Positions 16,953-26,119 of a stretch of 64,000 nt of DNA are shown piece after piece (the first letter of the stretch is position 1; the number at the start of each line of letters is the position of its first letter). Under the pieces are notes generated by a model that was given only the letters and a program-made list of their open reading frames with translations, searched no databases and was not told the origin of the DNA. The DNA is taken from the NCBI RefSeq assembly GCF_039538765.1, contig NZ_BAABCJ010000001.1, positions 806,001 to 870,000 on the forward strand. The letters run 5' to 3'. The position numbers and the translations under genes were made by a program. The stretch is from Zhihengliuella alba. Lineage in GTDB: Bacteria > Actinomycetota > Actinomycetes > Actinomycetales > Micrococcaceae.

Positions 16953-19900
16953 TCAGTCGCTGCCGAACGCCGAGGAGATGAGCTCCTCGAGTTCGCTCTC
17001 CGACGCAAGCCGTGACGGCCGCAGCGTCCGGCCCTGCGTGACGTAGAAGAACGCCGCGTCGACCCGGTCGATGTCCAGTCCGTGCAGACGCGCCCAGCCG
17101 AGCCGGTACACAGCCAGCTGGATCGACTTCGCCTCTGCCTCGCGGCCCGTCGGCACGCGACCGGTCTTCCAGTCGACGAGCGTCCAGCGGAGCTCGCCCT
17201 CCTCATCGCGATCCGCGAAGACGGCATCGATCCGTCCGCGGACATTGACCGGGCCGACGTTCGTCTCGAACGGAACCTCTACCTCGACGGGCTGGCGGTC
17301 AGCCCATTCCGAGGCGAGGAAGGCCGCCTTCATCTCTTCGAGGTCGTATGCGTCGTCGATGTGCGCATCCGCTGCTGCCGCCCATTCGTCCATGTCCAGC
17401 ATGCCGCTGCTGCCGAACCGCTCCTCGACCCACGCATGGAAGGCGGTTCCCTTCCGTGCTGCCAGGCCGGGGCGTCGCGGGACCGGGCGCCGGAGCTGGG
17501 CGAGCACGGCTTCTCGTTCGCTCGCCAGATCGACGAAGAGGGATGCCCGCACGTGTCGGGGAAGCTCGTACTCCTTCGGAGCCATGGCCCGGCGCTGCTT
17601 CTCGAGGAGGAGTTCCGCTTCGGCGAGCCAGGCCCGCCCCTCGTCCGTGGTGAGACGCCGGCGGAGATCGACGTGCTCGACTTCGGCGAGCGTCTCGCTG
17701 CGGCGCCCTGCGGCGGCCTGCCCGAGCGCACTCGCTACCTCCCGGACCAGCGCGGCGGCCCCTTCGAGGGCGGGTCGTCGGGACGGCGGGGACGTCAGCT
17801 CCACGCCCCCGCGCGTGACGCGAGGTCCCTGGAGCGGGTCGAACGGCCAGAGGGCCTCGAGCGGCTCCGCTCGGTAGGGATTCTCGGTGGGCGCCTCCTC
17901 GTCGGCGCACCACAGCGGAATCGAGGCCCGCGGGGTCGGCTCCTCGGCGAGCGGCAGCAGATCCTGCAGGAAGGGCGACACCGCGACCGGTTTGCTCCGA
18001 CTGCCGCACCAGACGGAGCAGGTGGCGATGAGCAGATGCCGTGCGCGGGTCAGGGCGACGTAGGCCAGCCTCCGCTCCTCGAGCTCGGCGTGGGCGGAGA
18101 CATTGCTCTTGAAGTCTTTCTCGGCCTCGAGGACCGACTTGAGATCCGGCTGGTCGAGGTCCCACTGGGGCAGATCGTGCCGGTCGCCGCGCAATGGCCA
18201 GGGCAGCGCTTGATGCCCACTGCTCCAGCGGTTGTCGCGGGTCGAGGGGAAGACGGTGTCATTCAGTCCGGCCACGGCCACGACATCCCATTCGAGCCCC
18301 TTGGAGGCGTGGATGGTCAGGAGCTGGACGGCACGCGGGTTCGCGTCGGCCTGCGGTATCGGCAGGCCGCCCTCCTGCTCCGCTGCGGCGTCGAGCCAGG
18401 CCAGGAACCCCGTCAACGACGTTCCTGCGGTGGTGGAACGGTACGTAGCGGCGACATCCGCGAACGCGTCGAGGTTGCGGCGAGCCGCGTGGATGTCGTG
18501 CCCCGGCTTGGCGGCGAGCTCGATGTCGAGCCCGAGGGTTCTTTCGACCTCGTGCAGCAGGCTGAGCAGGTCGTCGTCGACGAAGGTGCGGAGATAGCGG
18601 ACCTCGTGCTGGAGACGGCCGAGCCGCTCGCGGGCCGCGACGGTCAGACTGCGGCCGTTCCGGCTGGTCCATCCCGGGGGCGGGAGCTCGTCGAGCGCCT
18701 CGACGAGGCTCGCCATGTCGGTGATCTCCTGCGGTGCGTGCAATGGATCCGCGCCGGCGGCCGATTGGCCTGCTGTGTCCTCCCCGCCGTTCTCGGGAGC
18801 CGCGAGTGCGCGCTGTCGGCGCCAGGCGAGGGCCTGCGCCCACTCGGAGAAGGCGAGCAGATCGGCTGGGCCGAGCCTCCAGCGTGCCCCGGCGAGCAGG
18901 CGCAGCAACGCGTCGGACCGATTGGGGTCCACGAGAATGCGCAGAGTCGCCACCATGTCGACGATCTCCGGAAGTGCCAGCAGTCCGGAGAGGCCGACGA
19001 TCTCGTACGCCATGCCGAGTTCGTCGAGGGCCGAGGCCATCTCGGCGAGTTCCTCCCTGCGCCTGAACAGGACGGCTGACGTCGGCGGCGAACCGGACTC
19101 ACGCAGGAACGTCTCGCGGGCCTCCTGCAGGCGGCGGCCGAGCCAGCGCATCTCCTCTCCGCTGGTGGCGAGCCGTGCCAGTTCGACTCGTCCGGCCTCG
19201 GCGACAGGGCTCGGGACGAGAGGTTCCACGCCGACCGTGCCACCCCGCGCGGAGTCCCCGACGAGTGGCGCGGAGACGGCGTTCGCTGCCTCGAGGATGT
19301 GTACGGAGTTCCGCCATGCCGTGGTGAGGTGGGCGGCGGCGGCTGGTTCCCTCCCCGTCTCGGTGACCTTGGGGAACTCCTGGGGGAAGCGGAAGAGCTG
19401 CCCTGCCGAGGCCCCCCGGAAGCCGTAGATCGACTGGTTCGGGTCTCCCACGGCTGTGACGGCGTGGCCGTCCCCGAAGAGGGACGAGAACAGGACCATC
19501 TGGGCATGCGAGGTGTCCTGGAACTCGTCAAGGAGGACGACCTTGAATCTGGCTCGCTCCTCCTCGCGCGCCGCCGGGACGTCTCGCGCGATTCTGGCGG
19601 CGAGGGCGACGAGGTCGCCGTAGTCGAGCACGGAACGCTCGCGCTTGGCTTCCGCGTAGCGGGTGGCGAGCTGGGCGACGGCGGCCCGGGTGCGCAGCAT
19701 GCCGACGATCTTCTCTGCGGCCTGGGCGCGGGGCTTCTCCTTGTCCGCGATATACGGCAGCGCGTCGAGTCGAGCCGCCTCCGCCGCGACAAAGGCGGTC
19801 GCGTCGCTGGGCGAGACGAGGTGCTCGGCGCATTCGGAGGCGAAGTGGACGACAGCATCGGTCAGCGTCGAACGGGCCGCCTGCAGTTCGGCGGGGTCGC

Positions 19901-20363
19901 CGTCGTACTCCTGGACGATGCGGTCGGCGAGCTGCCAGGTCTGGGCGGAGCCGAGGAGCTCCGCATCGGGTTCGATGCCGATGCGCATTCCATGGTCGGC
20001 GACGAGGGAGTTCGCGTAGGAGTGGTACGTCGACACGCTCGGCTCGCCCAGCTCGTCGAGTTCTCCCTCGATGAGGCCGTGCTCGGCGAGCCGCATGAGC
20101 TGGACGCGGATGCGGTGCGCGAGCTCTCCGGCGGCTTTGCGCGTGAAGGTGACTCCCAGGATCTCGTCGGGCCTGACGAGGCCGTTGGCGACGAGCCACA
20201 CCACCCGGTCGGCCATGGTCGCTGTCTTGCCGGACCCCGCGCCGGCGATGACCAGCATCGGCTCCAGGGGCGAGGAGATGATCGCCGATTGCTGCTCCGT
20301 CGGCCGGAACTGTCCGAGCTTGTCCGCCAAGTCCTCCGGGGTGAAACGCATCGACGTGATCAC
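16953..20363 (-). CDS. adnB: AdnB-type helicase-nuclease subunit (double-strand break resection)
   Basis: This 1136-residue protein joins an N-terminal UvrD-like motor to a C-terminal RecB-type nuclease. Walker A AGAGSGKT is at residues 40-47. Motif II is LLDEFQD, and ARHLLIATCS-type motif VI sequence is present. The nuclease near residues 1040-1085 keeps GRIDAVF, VDWKTG and QLAVYRL, the metal-binding and catalytic PD-(D/E)XK core. AdnAB replaces RecBCD/AddAB in many Actinobacteria, unwinding and trimming DNA ends. The chosen GTG overlaps the adnA stop as GTGA, with AGGTGA 7 nt upstream; an ATG four codons later is the alternative. Confidence 0.92.
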   Translation of the reverse strand: MITSMRFTPEDLADKLGQFRPTEQQSAIISSPLEPMLVIAGAGSGKTATMADRVVWLVANGLVRPDEILGVTFTRKAAGELAHRIRVQLMRLAEHGLIEGELDELGEPSVSTYHSYANSLVADHGMRIGIEPDAELLGSAQTWQLADRIVQEYDGDPAELQAARSTLTDAVVHFASECAEHLVSPSDATAFVAAEAARLDALPYIADKEKPRAQAAEKIVGMLRTRAAVAQLATRYAEAKRERSVLDYGDLVALAARIARDVPAAREEERARFKVVLLDEFQDTSHAQMVLFSSLFGDGHAVTAVGDPNQSIYGFRGASAGQLFRFPQEFPKVTETGREPAAAAHLTTAWRNSVHILEAANAVSAPLVGDSARGGTVGVEPLVPSPVAEAGRVELARLATSGEEMRWLGRRLQEARETFLRESGSPPTSAVLFRRREELAEMASALDELGMAYEIVGLSGLLALPEIVDMVATLRILVDPNRSDALLRLLAGARWRLGPADLLAFSEWAQALAWRRQRALAAPENGGEDTAGQSAAGADPLHAPQEITDMASLVEALDELPPPGWTSRNGRSLTVAARERLGRLQHEVRYLRTFVDDDLLSLLHEVERTLGLDIELAAKPGHDIHAARRNLDAFADVAATYRSTTAGTSLTGFLAWLDAAAEQEGGLPIPQADANPRAVQLLTIHASKGLEWDVVAVAGLNDTVFPSTRDNRWSSGHQALPWPLRGDRHDLPQWDLDQPDLKSVLEAEKDFKSNVSAHAELEERRLAYVALTRARHLLIATCSVWCGSRSKPVAVSPFLQDLLPLAEEPTPRASIPLWCADEEAPTENPYRAEPLEALWPFDPLQGPRVTRGGVELTSPPSRRPALEGAAALVREVASALGQAAAGRRSETLAEVEHVDLRRRLTTDEGRAWLAEAELLLEKQRRAMAPKEYELPRHVRASLFVDLASEREAVLAQLRRPVPRRPGLAARKGTAFHAWVEERFGSSGMLDMDEWAAAADAHIDDAYDLEEMKAAFLASEWADRQPVEVEVPFETNVGPVNVRGRIDAVFADRDEEGELRWTLVDWKTGRVPTGREAEAKSIQLAVYRLGWARLHGLDIDRVDAAFFYVTQGRTLRPSRLASESELEELISSAFGSD

Positions 20364-23300
20364 GGCTGGGTCACCTGCTTTCCTTCGTTGCACAGCGGGC
20401 AGACGCCCGGGAGCCTGCAGGGGACGGAACGCCCCTTGGAGGGATCGTGCCGAGCTATGAAATCCGCGGCCCCCATCAGGCCGGCGGCCTCGAGCACCAG
20501 AGGGGTGGCCCAGTCCTCGTCCGGGTCGTGGATCGGCTGCTGCTCCTGCGGTTTGGCAGTCTTCGTCCCGTCCCCGAGCTGGACCAGGGCCGCACCTGCG
20601 GGGCGGGGCAGGACGCTTGACGGAACGCGGTCCCCGAGCGCTCCGGCGAGCACGGCGGCCTGGTACGTGCCGAGCTGCGGATGCTGCTGGACCTCCTCCT
20701 GGGTCGGTTTCGACTTGCCGGTCTTGAGGTCCACGACGTAGGGCCGCCCGTCGTCACCGACCTCGACCCGGTCGATGACACCCTTGATGCGCGCCTGCCG
20801 GCCGTCCTGCCCCACGACCACGTCGATTGGGACCTCCTGGCCGACGAGCCGCCGTCCGCTCTTTCGCATCTCGATGCCGTAGAGGGCCAGCTTGCGGAGC
20901 ATCTCCTCGGCACGGTCCCGGTCCTTCTCCGTCTCCCAGCCCGGGGGCAGGTCGAGGTCCGGCCACCGTCGCTCCAGCTCCGCTTTGTACTGCTCGCCCG
21001 TAGCCTCCGGCAGCTGCTCTGCGATCGAGTGCACGAGCGTGCCGAGACTGCGGGCGAAGTCGACCGCGGCCTCCCCGCCTGCGGCCTGGACGAACCAGTT
21101 CAGCGGTGATTCCAGCACGGCCTGCACCCGCGAGGGCGACACTGCGGGGACCCGGTCCGGCGGGGCCGCCGGACCAGTGGTCGTGGGCGGGACGAGGCCC
21201 CACCAGCTATCCGGGTGGGCCCCGCGGACGGCCGAGTGGGCGAGGCCGCCCAGCACGACGGCGGCGTCCCCTCCGACGGCGGGGTCGGTCCCGTCAGCGG
21301 CCTGGAGGGCTCCGCTGGACGCCGAGCCAGCGGTCTCCCCTGCGGCGCTGCCGGCCTCGGCCGTGCGCCGGAGGTGGGCGACCAGACCCGAGAGAGTGTG
21401 CGGTCGCGGAACGGTCGTGAGCGGACGTTCCGCCTCCAGCGGATCGACGAGATCGATGAGAGCGGATGGCTGGGCGTCCTCCGACGCGACCGCGATGCAC
21501 ACGAGTTGCTCACGCGCGCGGGAGGCTGCTGCCGCGAAGCTCCGGAATTCATCGGCACGCACGGCGCGCACCCGCGACGCCGCGTCGCGCTGCTTCATGG
21601 CCTCGGGCCCGTCCTCGACCAGCGCCGCGAGCGCCCCGGTTCTGAGCAGTTCGCCGCGGAGCCTGGTGTTGGGCCAGATTCCCTCCTGCAGACCCGGTAT
21701 GAGTACCAGGTCCCATTCCCGGCCGACGGCCGCCGCAGGGGTGAGGACGGACACCGCCTCCGCTGCGCCCCCGCGGCCGGCGAGCGAATCCATCGGCAGG
21801 TCCTGCGATTCGATGTAGTCCACGAACTGGGCGATGGTGGCGCCCGGCAGTTGGTCGATGTACCGCTCGGCTGCCTGGAACAGAGCCAGCAGGGCGTCCA
21901 GGTCGAGATCGGCTCGTTGTCCTGCGCTACCGCCGGCGAGCGCCGACTCGCGCCATGGCTGCTCGAGCCCGGAGGCCTGCCAGAGCGACCACAGGGCGGT
22001 CTCGGCGTTGGCGCCTTCGCCCTCGAGGTGGGTGCGCAGTGCCGTGAACATCCGCACGAGCCGCCGGGCTCCATTCGCCTCGCGCCCGACTCCGGTCAGG
22101 AGTTCGGGCTCCCTGAAGACCGCGCCGAGGAGTTCGCTGCTGCTCCGCCGCGGCACGGAGCGGTCCGCGGCCCGGAGCCGCTGGCGCAGCCTACGGACGT
22201 CGAGGGCCGTCGCACCGCCGAAACGCGAGGTCATGAGCTCCTCGGCCAGCTCTGGGTCGGGGACGGGGTCCTCGCCTTGGGCGAGCTGCAGCAGTGCGAC
22301 CAGCGGCCAGACGGCGGGCTCGGCCTTGAGCGGAACCTCGGCCGGAGGAACGGTGACCGGCACTCCTTGCTGGGTGAGGTGTCGCGCGACGTCCCGCACG
22401 AGTCCGCCGTGACGGACGATGACGGCGATGTCGTTGAGCGATCTGCCCTTCATCAGGTGCTCCTGCAGGATCCGGAGCGCGACGTAGCGCTGTTCGTGGA
22501 CGGGACTCTCCACGAGATGAGCGGCCGCGACCCCGCTCGGACTGGTCTCCAGAGTGCCGACCTCCCGGCCGGCGCGCCCCGCCGAAAGCGGGATCCGGCG
22601 GACGACCCGCGTCCACGCCTCCCCGACGGCCGACGACATGCGGAAGGACTCGTGGAGTTCCAGCCGCCTGACCGGGTGGTCAGGGACGCCGAGGAATGAG
22701 TCGATCCGGGCCAGGAAATCCGGGCGGGCGCCGCGGAACCCCTGGACGACCGAATCCGGTGCGGCGAACGCCAGGACGTCCCGGCCCCGGCCGAGCGCCG
22801 CGAGCAGCCGGTACTGCGCGGGGTTCGCCTCCTGGAGGTCGTCGACGACGATGAGCTGCAACCGAGCGGTCTCGGTCTCGCGGAGTTCCGGGTGCTCCTC
22901 CAGGAGAGCGACGGCGGTGCTGATCAACCCGGCCGGGTCGAAGGCCTCGGCATTCCCGAGGTCCAGCAGGTCGCGGTACTCCTGGTAGACCTGGGCCGCC
23001 GCCTCCCATTCGGGGATGAGATGCCGCCGGCCGAGCTGCTGCACATCAGCCGGTTCGAGCCCGTGCTCGGAGAGCCGGTCGAAGAACTCCCGGAGCTGTC
23101 CGCGGAAGCCACGGGTCCCGACGGCCTCGCCCAGCGCCTCCGGCCAGCGCGGGGCGCTCGGTGCCCCGTCGGCGTGGCCGCTCAGGATCTGGCCGATCAG
23201 CGCGTCCTGCTCGGGTCCTGTGAGCAGACGCGGGGGCCGTTGGAGCTGCGGCAGGAAGCCTCCGAGCCGAGCACGCCGGATCAGGTCGAAGGCGTACGAG

Positions 23301-23707
23301 GACCACGTGCGCACCGCCGGCTCCGAGAACGTGACGTCCACGGCCTCCGAGAGCCGGTCCCGCAGGCGCGCCCCGTGGGCCCGGGCCGACGTCAGCACCA
23401 GCAGCTGTCCGGGGGCGAGGTCGGCGGGCGCGTCTCCGTCGCCACCGGCCGCGGACCCGGCCCCCGTCTCCGGGCGCGCGCTGTCGGCCCGGCCGACGGG
23501 ATACCCGAGACGGCGCGCGACGGCGGCGAGCAGGGCCGTCGTCTTGCCGGTCCCCGGAGCCCCCAGGACGAGGACGGGCCCGTGTCCGCGCCGAAGGCCT
23601 GCGACGGCCTCCTGGGCCGGCGACAGCCGCGCCAGCAGCGCATGGTCGTCGGTCCGCGCCGCACGGGATTCCGCAGCGGTGCCCGGTTCCGCCTCAGTCG
23701 CGTCCAT
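20360..23707 (-). CDS. adnA: AdnA-type helicase-nuclease subunit
   Basis: This 1115-residue partner of AdnB has Walker A GAPGTGKT at about residues 49-56 and a C-terminal RecB-type nuclease (VIDRVEVGDDGR, then VVDLKTGKSKP near residue 990). Motif II reads VVDDLQE rather than VVDEFQD, so the catalytic Glu of the motor is replaced by Asp. This fits the view that AdnB supplies the main motor. The extreme C-terminus has a Cys cluster (CRLPGVCPLC) that could bind metal. The ATG has AGGAGG upstream. It is first of the adnA-adnB pair, and the two start/stop codons overlap. Confidence 0.91.
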   Translation of the reverse strand: MDATEAEPGTAAESRAARTDDHALLARLSPAQEAVAGLRRGHGPVLVLGAPGTGKTTALLAAVARRLGYPVGRADSARPETGAGSAAGGDGDAPADLAPGQLLVLTSARAHGARLRDRLSEAVDVTFSEPAVRTWSSYAFDLIRRARLGGFLPQLQRPPRLLTGPEQDALIGQILSGHADGAPSAPRWPEALGEAVGTRGFRGQLREFFDRLSEHGLEPADVQQLGRRHLIPEWEAAAQVYQEYRDLLDLGNAEAFDPAGLISTAVALLEEHPELRETETARLQLIVVDDLQEANPAQYRLLAALGRGRDVLAFAAPDSVVQGFRGARPDFLARIDSFLGVPDHPVRRLELHESFRMSSAVGEAWTRVVRRIPLSAGRAGREVGTLETSPSGVAAAHLVESPVHEQRYVALRILQEHLMKGRSLNDIAVIVRHGGLVRDVARHLTQQGVPVTVPPAEVPLKAEPAVWPLVALLQLAQGEDPVPDPELAEELMTSRFGGATALDVRRLRQRLRAADRSVPRRSSSELLGAVFREPELLTGVGREANGARRLVRMFTALRTHLEGEGANAETALWSLWQASGLEQPWRESALAGGSAGQRADLDLDALLALFQAAERYIDQLPGATIAQFVDYIESQDLPMDSLAGRGGAAEAVSVLTPAAAVGREWDLVLIPGLQEGIWPNTRLRGELLRTGALAALVEDGPEAMKQRDAASRVRAVRADEFRSFAAAASRAREQLVCIAVASEDAQPSALIDLVDPLEAERPLTTVPRPHTLSGLVAHLRRTAEAGSAAGETAGSASSGALQAADGTDPAVGGDAAVVLGGLAHSAVRGAHPDSWWGLVPPTTTGPAAPPDRVPAVSPSRVQAVLESPLNWFVQAAGGEAAVDFARSLGTLVHSIAEQLPEATGEQYKAELERRWPDLDLPPGWETEKDRDRAEEMLRKLALYGIEMRKSGRRLVGQEVPIDVVVGQDGRQARIKGVIDRVEVGDDGRPYVVDLKTGKSKPTQEEVQQHPQLGTYQAAVLAGALGDRVPSSVLPRPAGAALVQLGDGTKTAKPQEQQPIHDPDEDWATPLVLEAAGLMGAADFIARHDPSKGRSVPCRLPGVCPLCNEGKQVTQP

Positions 23708-23778
23708 GCCGATCCTCCTCTGTCCCCTGTGCTGATGGCCAGGGCCTCATCGAATCACGTGCGGCCCACGAATTGACG

Positions 23779-24156
23779 TCATGGACGATCACCGCCGCAG
23801 GGGTCATTCGGCCGCAACCGGTCGGCGAGCGCGTCGATCCGGGCGAAGTCCTCGGCGGAGGGCTGCCATCTGGCGTCGGGGAAGCGCACGCGGTCCGGCC
23901 CCGCGCCCCGCACGGGTGTGGACTCGGATACCCAGTGGGGCCGTGCCCGGACCGCCAGTTCCGCCGGGAGGGACCCGTCGGCGCGGACGACGCGCCACCA
24001 CGGGAGGTCCTCGCCCTCGCTTCCCGCCATGGCTCGTCCGACCTGCCGGGGCCCGCCCGCCCCGAGCAGTTCCGCGACGTCGCCGTAGGAGACCGCGGTC
24101 CCGGCCGGAACGAGCACGACGAGCTCGTGGATCGCGAGGTTCAGTGGGCTGTGCAC
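23779..24156 (-). CDS. alkyltransferase-like (ATL) protein, MGMT family
   Basis: This 125-residue protein has the MGMT/Ogt DNA-binding domain, but the active site PCHRV is replaced by PWWRVVRADGSLP. Trp stands where the methyl-accepting Cys should be, which defines the ATL family. ATL proteins bind O6-alkylguanine without repairing it and hand lesions to nucleotide excision repair. The helix-turn-helix arginine finger lies in GGPRQVGRAMAG. The GTG start is preferred because TACGCT lies 7 nt upstream; a longer frame would run into the divergent gene at 24238. It sits beside adnA, as I recall for Rv3204. Confidence 0.87.
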   Translation of the reverse strand: MHSPLNLAIHELVVLVPAGTAVSYGDVAELLGAGGPRQVGRAMAGSEGEDLPWWRVVRADGSLPAELAVRARPHWVSESTPVRGAGPDRVRFPDARWQPSAEDFARIDALADRLRPNDPCGGDRP

Positions 24157-24163
24157 ATCGGAC

Positions 24164-24169
24164 AGCGTA
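24164..24169 (-). promoter_or_regulatory. -10 box, leaderless start of ATL gene
   Basis: TACGCT on the minus strand ends 7 nt before the GTG at 24156. Confidence 0.55.
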
Positions 24170-24225
24170 GCGGCCGCCTCGGCGGTGCTGCGGCGACGGA
24201 GTCCTATCGCAGGGGTCCCTGCCGG

Positions 24226-24231
24226 TACCGT
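24226..24231 (+). promoter_or_regulatory. -10 box, leaderless start of exonuclease gene
   Basis: TACCGT ends 6 nt before the ATG at 24238, divergent from the ATL box. Confidence 0.6.
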
Positions 24232-24237
24232 TGAAGC

Positions 24238-24960
24238 ATGATCGAGCAGTCCGAGTACACCGAACCGGCCAGTCCCGTCCTCTGGCACCAGCTGCCCCGC
24301 GCCGCCTTCGACCTGGAGACGACCGGCACGGACCCGGAGTCGGCGCGGATCGTCACCGCGTCGGTCATCGTGGTGAACGGACGCAGCGAGATCGTGCACC
24401 ACCGCGAATGGCTCGTGGACCCCGGTGTGGAGATCCCGGCGGCCGCCTCAGCGGTCCACGGGATCACGACCGAGCGGGCCCGCGCCGAGGGTCTTCCGGC
24501 GCTGGAGGCCGTCGGCGAGATCGCCGCTCACCTGACCGACCTCTTCGCGACGATGCCGGTCCTCGCCTTCAACGCCTGCTACGACTTCACCGTGCTCAAC
24601 CGGGAGGCCGCCCGGCACGGACACGGGTTGCTGGATCCGGCTCCCGTGATCGATCCGCTGGTGCTGGACCGCCGCGTCGACCGGTACCGCCGGGGCAAGA
24701 GGACGCTCTCCGCGCTGGCGGACTTCTACCGGGTCCCCCTCAGCAACGCGCACACATCGCTCGCCGATGCGGCTGCGACCATCGGCGTCGCCGATGCTCA
24801 GACCGCCCGGTACCGGGAACTTCAGATCGAGCCGTTCGAGCTCCACGCGGCCCAGATCAACTGGCACCTCGCCTGGGCGGAGGATTTCCAGCAGTTCCTC
24901 CGGGGGAAGGACCCCCTCGCGGTCGTCGACGGCACATGGCCGCACAAACCCGCGCTCTGA
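24238..24960 (+). CDS. DEDDh-type 3'-5' exonuclease (DnaQ-like)
   Basis: This 240-residue protein has the four DEDDh landmarks: FDLETTG near residue 23 (Asp and Glu), FNACYDF near residue 118 (Asp), and AHTSLADA near residue 177 (His and Asp). It is a stand-alone exonuclease like DnaQ epsilon, DinG-type exo domains or RNase T. No polymerase or helicase domain is attached. The last ~50 residues, rich in His/Trp, are specific to this clade. Substrate could be DNA or RNA; proofreading is not demonstrated. It has its own leaderless-type start and a hairpin right after the stop. Confidence 0.88.
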   Translation: MIEQSEYTEPASPVLWHQLPRAAFDLETTGTDPESARIVTASVIVVNGRSEIVHHREWLVDPGVEIPAAASAVHGITTERARAEGLPALEAVGEIAAHLTDLFATMPVLAFNACYDFTVLNREAARHGHGLLDPAPVIDPLVLDRRVDRYRRGKRTLSALADFYRVPLSNAHTSLADAAATIGVADAQTARYRELQIEPFELHAAQINWHLAWAEDFQQFLRGKDPLAVVDGTWPHKPAL

Positions 24961-24970
24961 GAGCTCTCCG

Positions 24971-24987
24971 GCCGGCCAGCGGCCGGC
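24971..24987 (+). terminator. hairpin after exonuclease gene
   Basis: A 7-bp perfect stem (GCCGGCC/GGCCGGC) with a 3-nt loop lies 10 bp after the stop. There is no real U-tract. Confidence 0.4.
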
Positions 24988-25020
24988 GGCTCCGACGTGT
25001 CGTTTAGCACACTCGGAACG

Positions 25021-25048
25021 ACAGGCCCGTATTTTCATGTCGGCCTGT
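25021..25048 (+). promoter_or_regulatory. inverted repeat upstream of metNIQ
   Basis: ACAGGCC and GGCCTGT are separated by 14 nt that contain TATTTT, an AT-rich possible -10. It could be an operator around the met promoter or an RNA hairpin. I see no SAM riboswitch signature and no TAGAC-N6-GTCTA site. Confidence 0.3.
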
Positions 25049-25127
25049 GACCGGCCGTGTCCTGATACCGGTGCCCCGGGTGTTTCAATAGATGCCGACC
25101 CCCGCCGAGCGACCCCCTGAGGTTCAT

Positions 25128-26117
25128 TTGATCACCATCACCGATTTGCGCAAGGTCTACCGCCAAGGAGACCGCGAGGTCGTCGCACTCGACGGCGTCT
25201 CCCTCGGCGTCGACAAGGGGCAGATCCACGGCATCATCGGACACTCCGGCGCAGGCAAGTCCACGCTCGTGCGGTGCCTGACGCTGCTCGACCGCCCCAC
25301 GTCCGGCTCCGTCTCCCTCGACGGCCGCGATCTCTCCGGCATCTCGGACAAGGAGCTGCTGACGGCGCGCAGGCGGATCGGCATGGTGTTCCAGCACGCC
25401 AACCTGTTCGATTCGAGGACGACGGCGCAGAACATCGCCTATCCACTCGAATTGGTGGGGACCCCGAAGGACGAGACCCGGGCGAAGGTCGACGAGCTGC
25501 TCCAGATCGTCGGTCTGGCCCGCTTCGCCGACGCCTACCCCTCACAGCTCTCGGGTGGGCAGCGTCAGCGCGTCGGCATCGCCCGGGCGCTCGCCACGGA
25601 CCCCGACGTCCTGCTCTGCGACGAGCCGACGTCGGCCCTCGACCCCGCGACGACGGACGAGATCCTGACGCTGATCAAGGCCGTCCGGGACCGTCTGAAC
25701 GTCACCGTCCTGATCATCACCCACGAGATGAACGTGGTGAAGCGCGCCTGCGACTCCGTCTCCCTGCTGGAGGCCGGGCGAATCGTCGAGCACGGACGCC
25801 TCGCCGAGGTCGTCGCGGACATCGACGGGCGCCTCGCGCAGGCGCTGCTGCCGCTGCCCGGAGACGCACCGGACGCCATCCCGGCCGGCTTCATCCTGGA
25901 GCTGCTCTACTCCGGCGACCAGGCCGTCGAACCGGTCATCTCGAGTCTCACCCGAAGGTTCGGCGTCGACGTCAACGTCCTCGCGGGATCGGTCGAGCAT
26001 CTCGGCGGCACGCAGTTCGCGCACCTGCGCATCCACCTGCCGACCGACGCCGACATCGAAGCGATCAAAACACACCTCGGTGCCATCGGCGTCGCTGTCT
26101 CGGTGAAGGAGGCCTGA
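25128..26117 (+). CDS. metN: methionine ABC transporter ATP-binding protein
   Basis: This 329-residue ATPase has Walker A GHSGAGKST, signature LSGGQRQRVGIARAL, Walker B LLCDEPTSALDP and a His switch (IITHEMN). After ~residue 250 comes the C-terminal NIL domain, which senses methionine in MetN proteins (transinhibition). The start is uncertain: TTG at 25128 gives the usual LITITDLRKVYRQG beginning and has TGAGG 5 nt upstream. ATG at 25092 would add 12 residues without a ribosome site. It is first gene of metN-metI-metQ; 2 nt separate it from metI. Confidence 0.9.
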   Translation: MITITDLRKVYRQGDREVVALDGVSLGVDKGQIHGIIGHSGAGKSTLVRCLTLLDRPTSGSVSLDGRDLSGISDKELLTARRRIGMVFQHANLFDSRTTAQNIAYPLELVGTPKDETRAKVDELLQIVGLARFADAYPSQLSGGQRQRVGIARALATDPDVLLCDEPTSALDPATTDEILTLIKAVRDRLNVTVLIITHEMNVVKRACDSVSLLEAGRIVEHGRLAEVVADIDGRLAQALLPLPGDAPDAIPAGFILELLYSGDQAVEPVISSLTRRFGVDVNVLAGSVEHLGGTQFAHLRIHLPTDADIEAIKTHLGAIGVAVSVKEA

Positions 26118-26119
26118 AC

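Noticed and set aside
24961..25127. SAM riboswitch or McbR operator before metNIQ
   Set aside because: No conserved riboswitch core and no TAGAC-N6-GTCTA are visible. Only a 7-bp inverted repeat is present.
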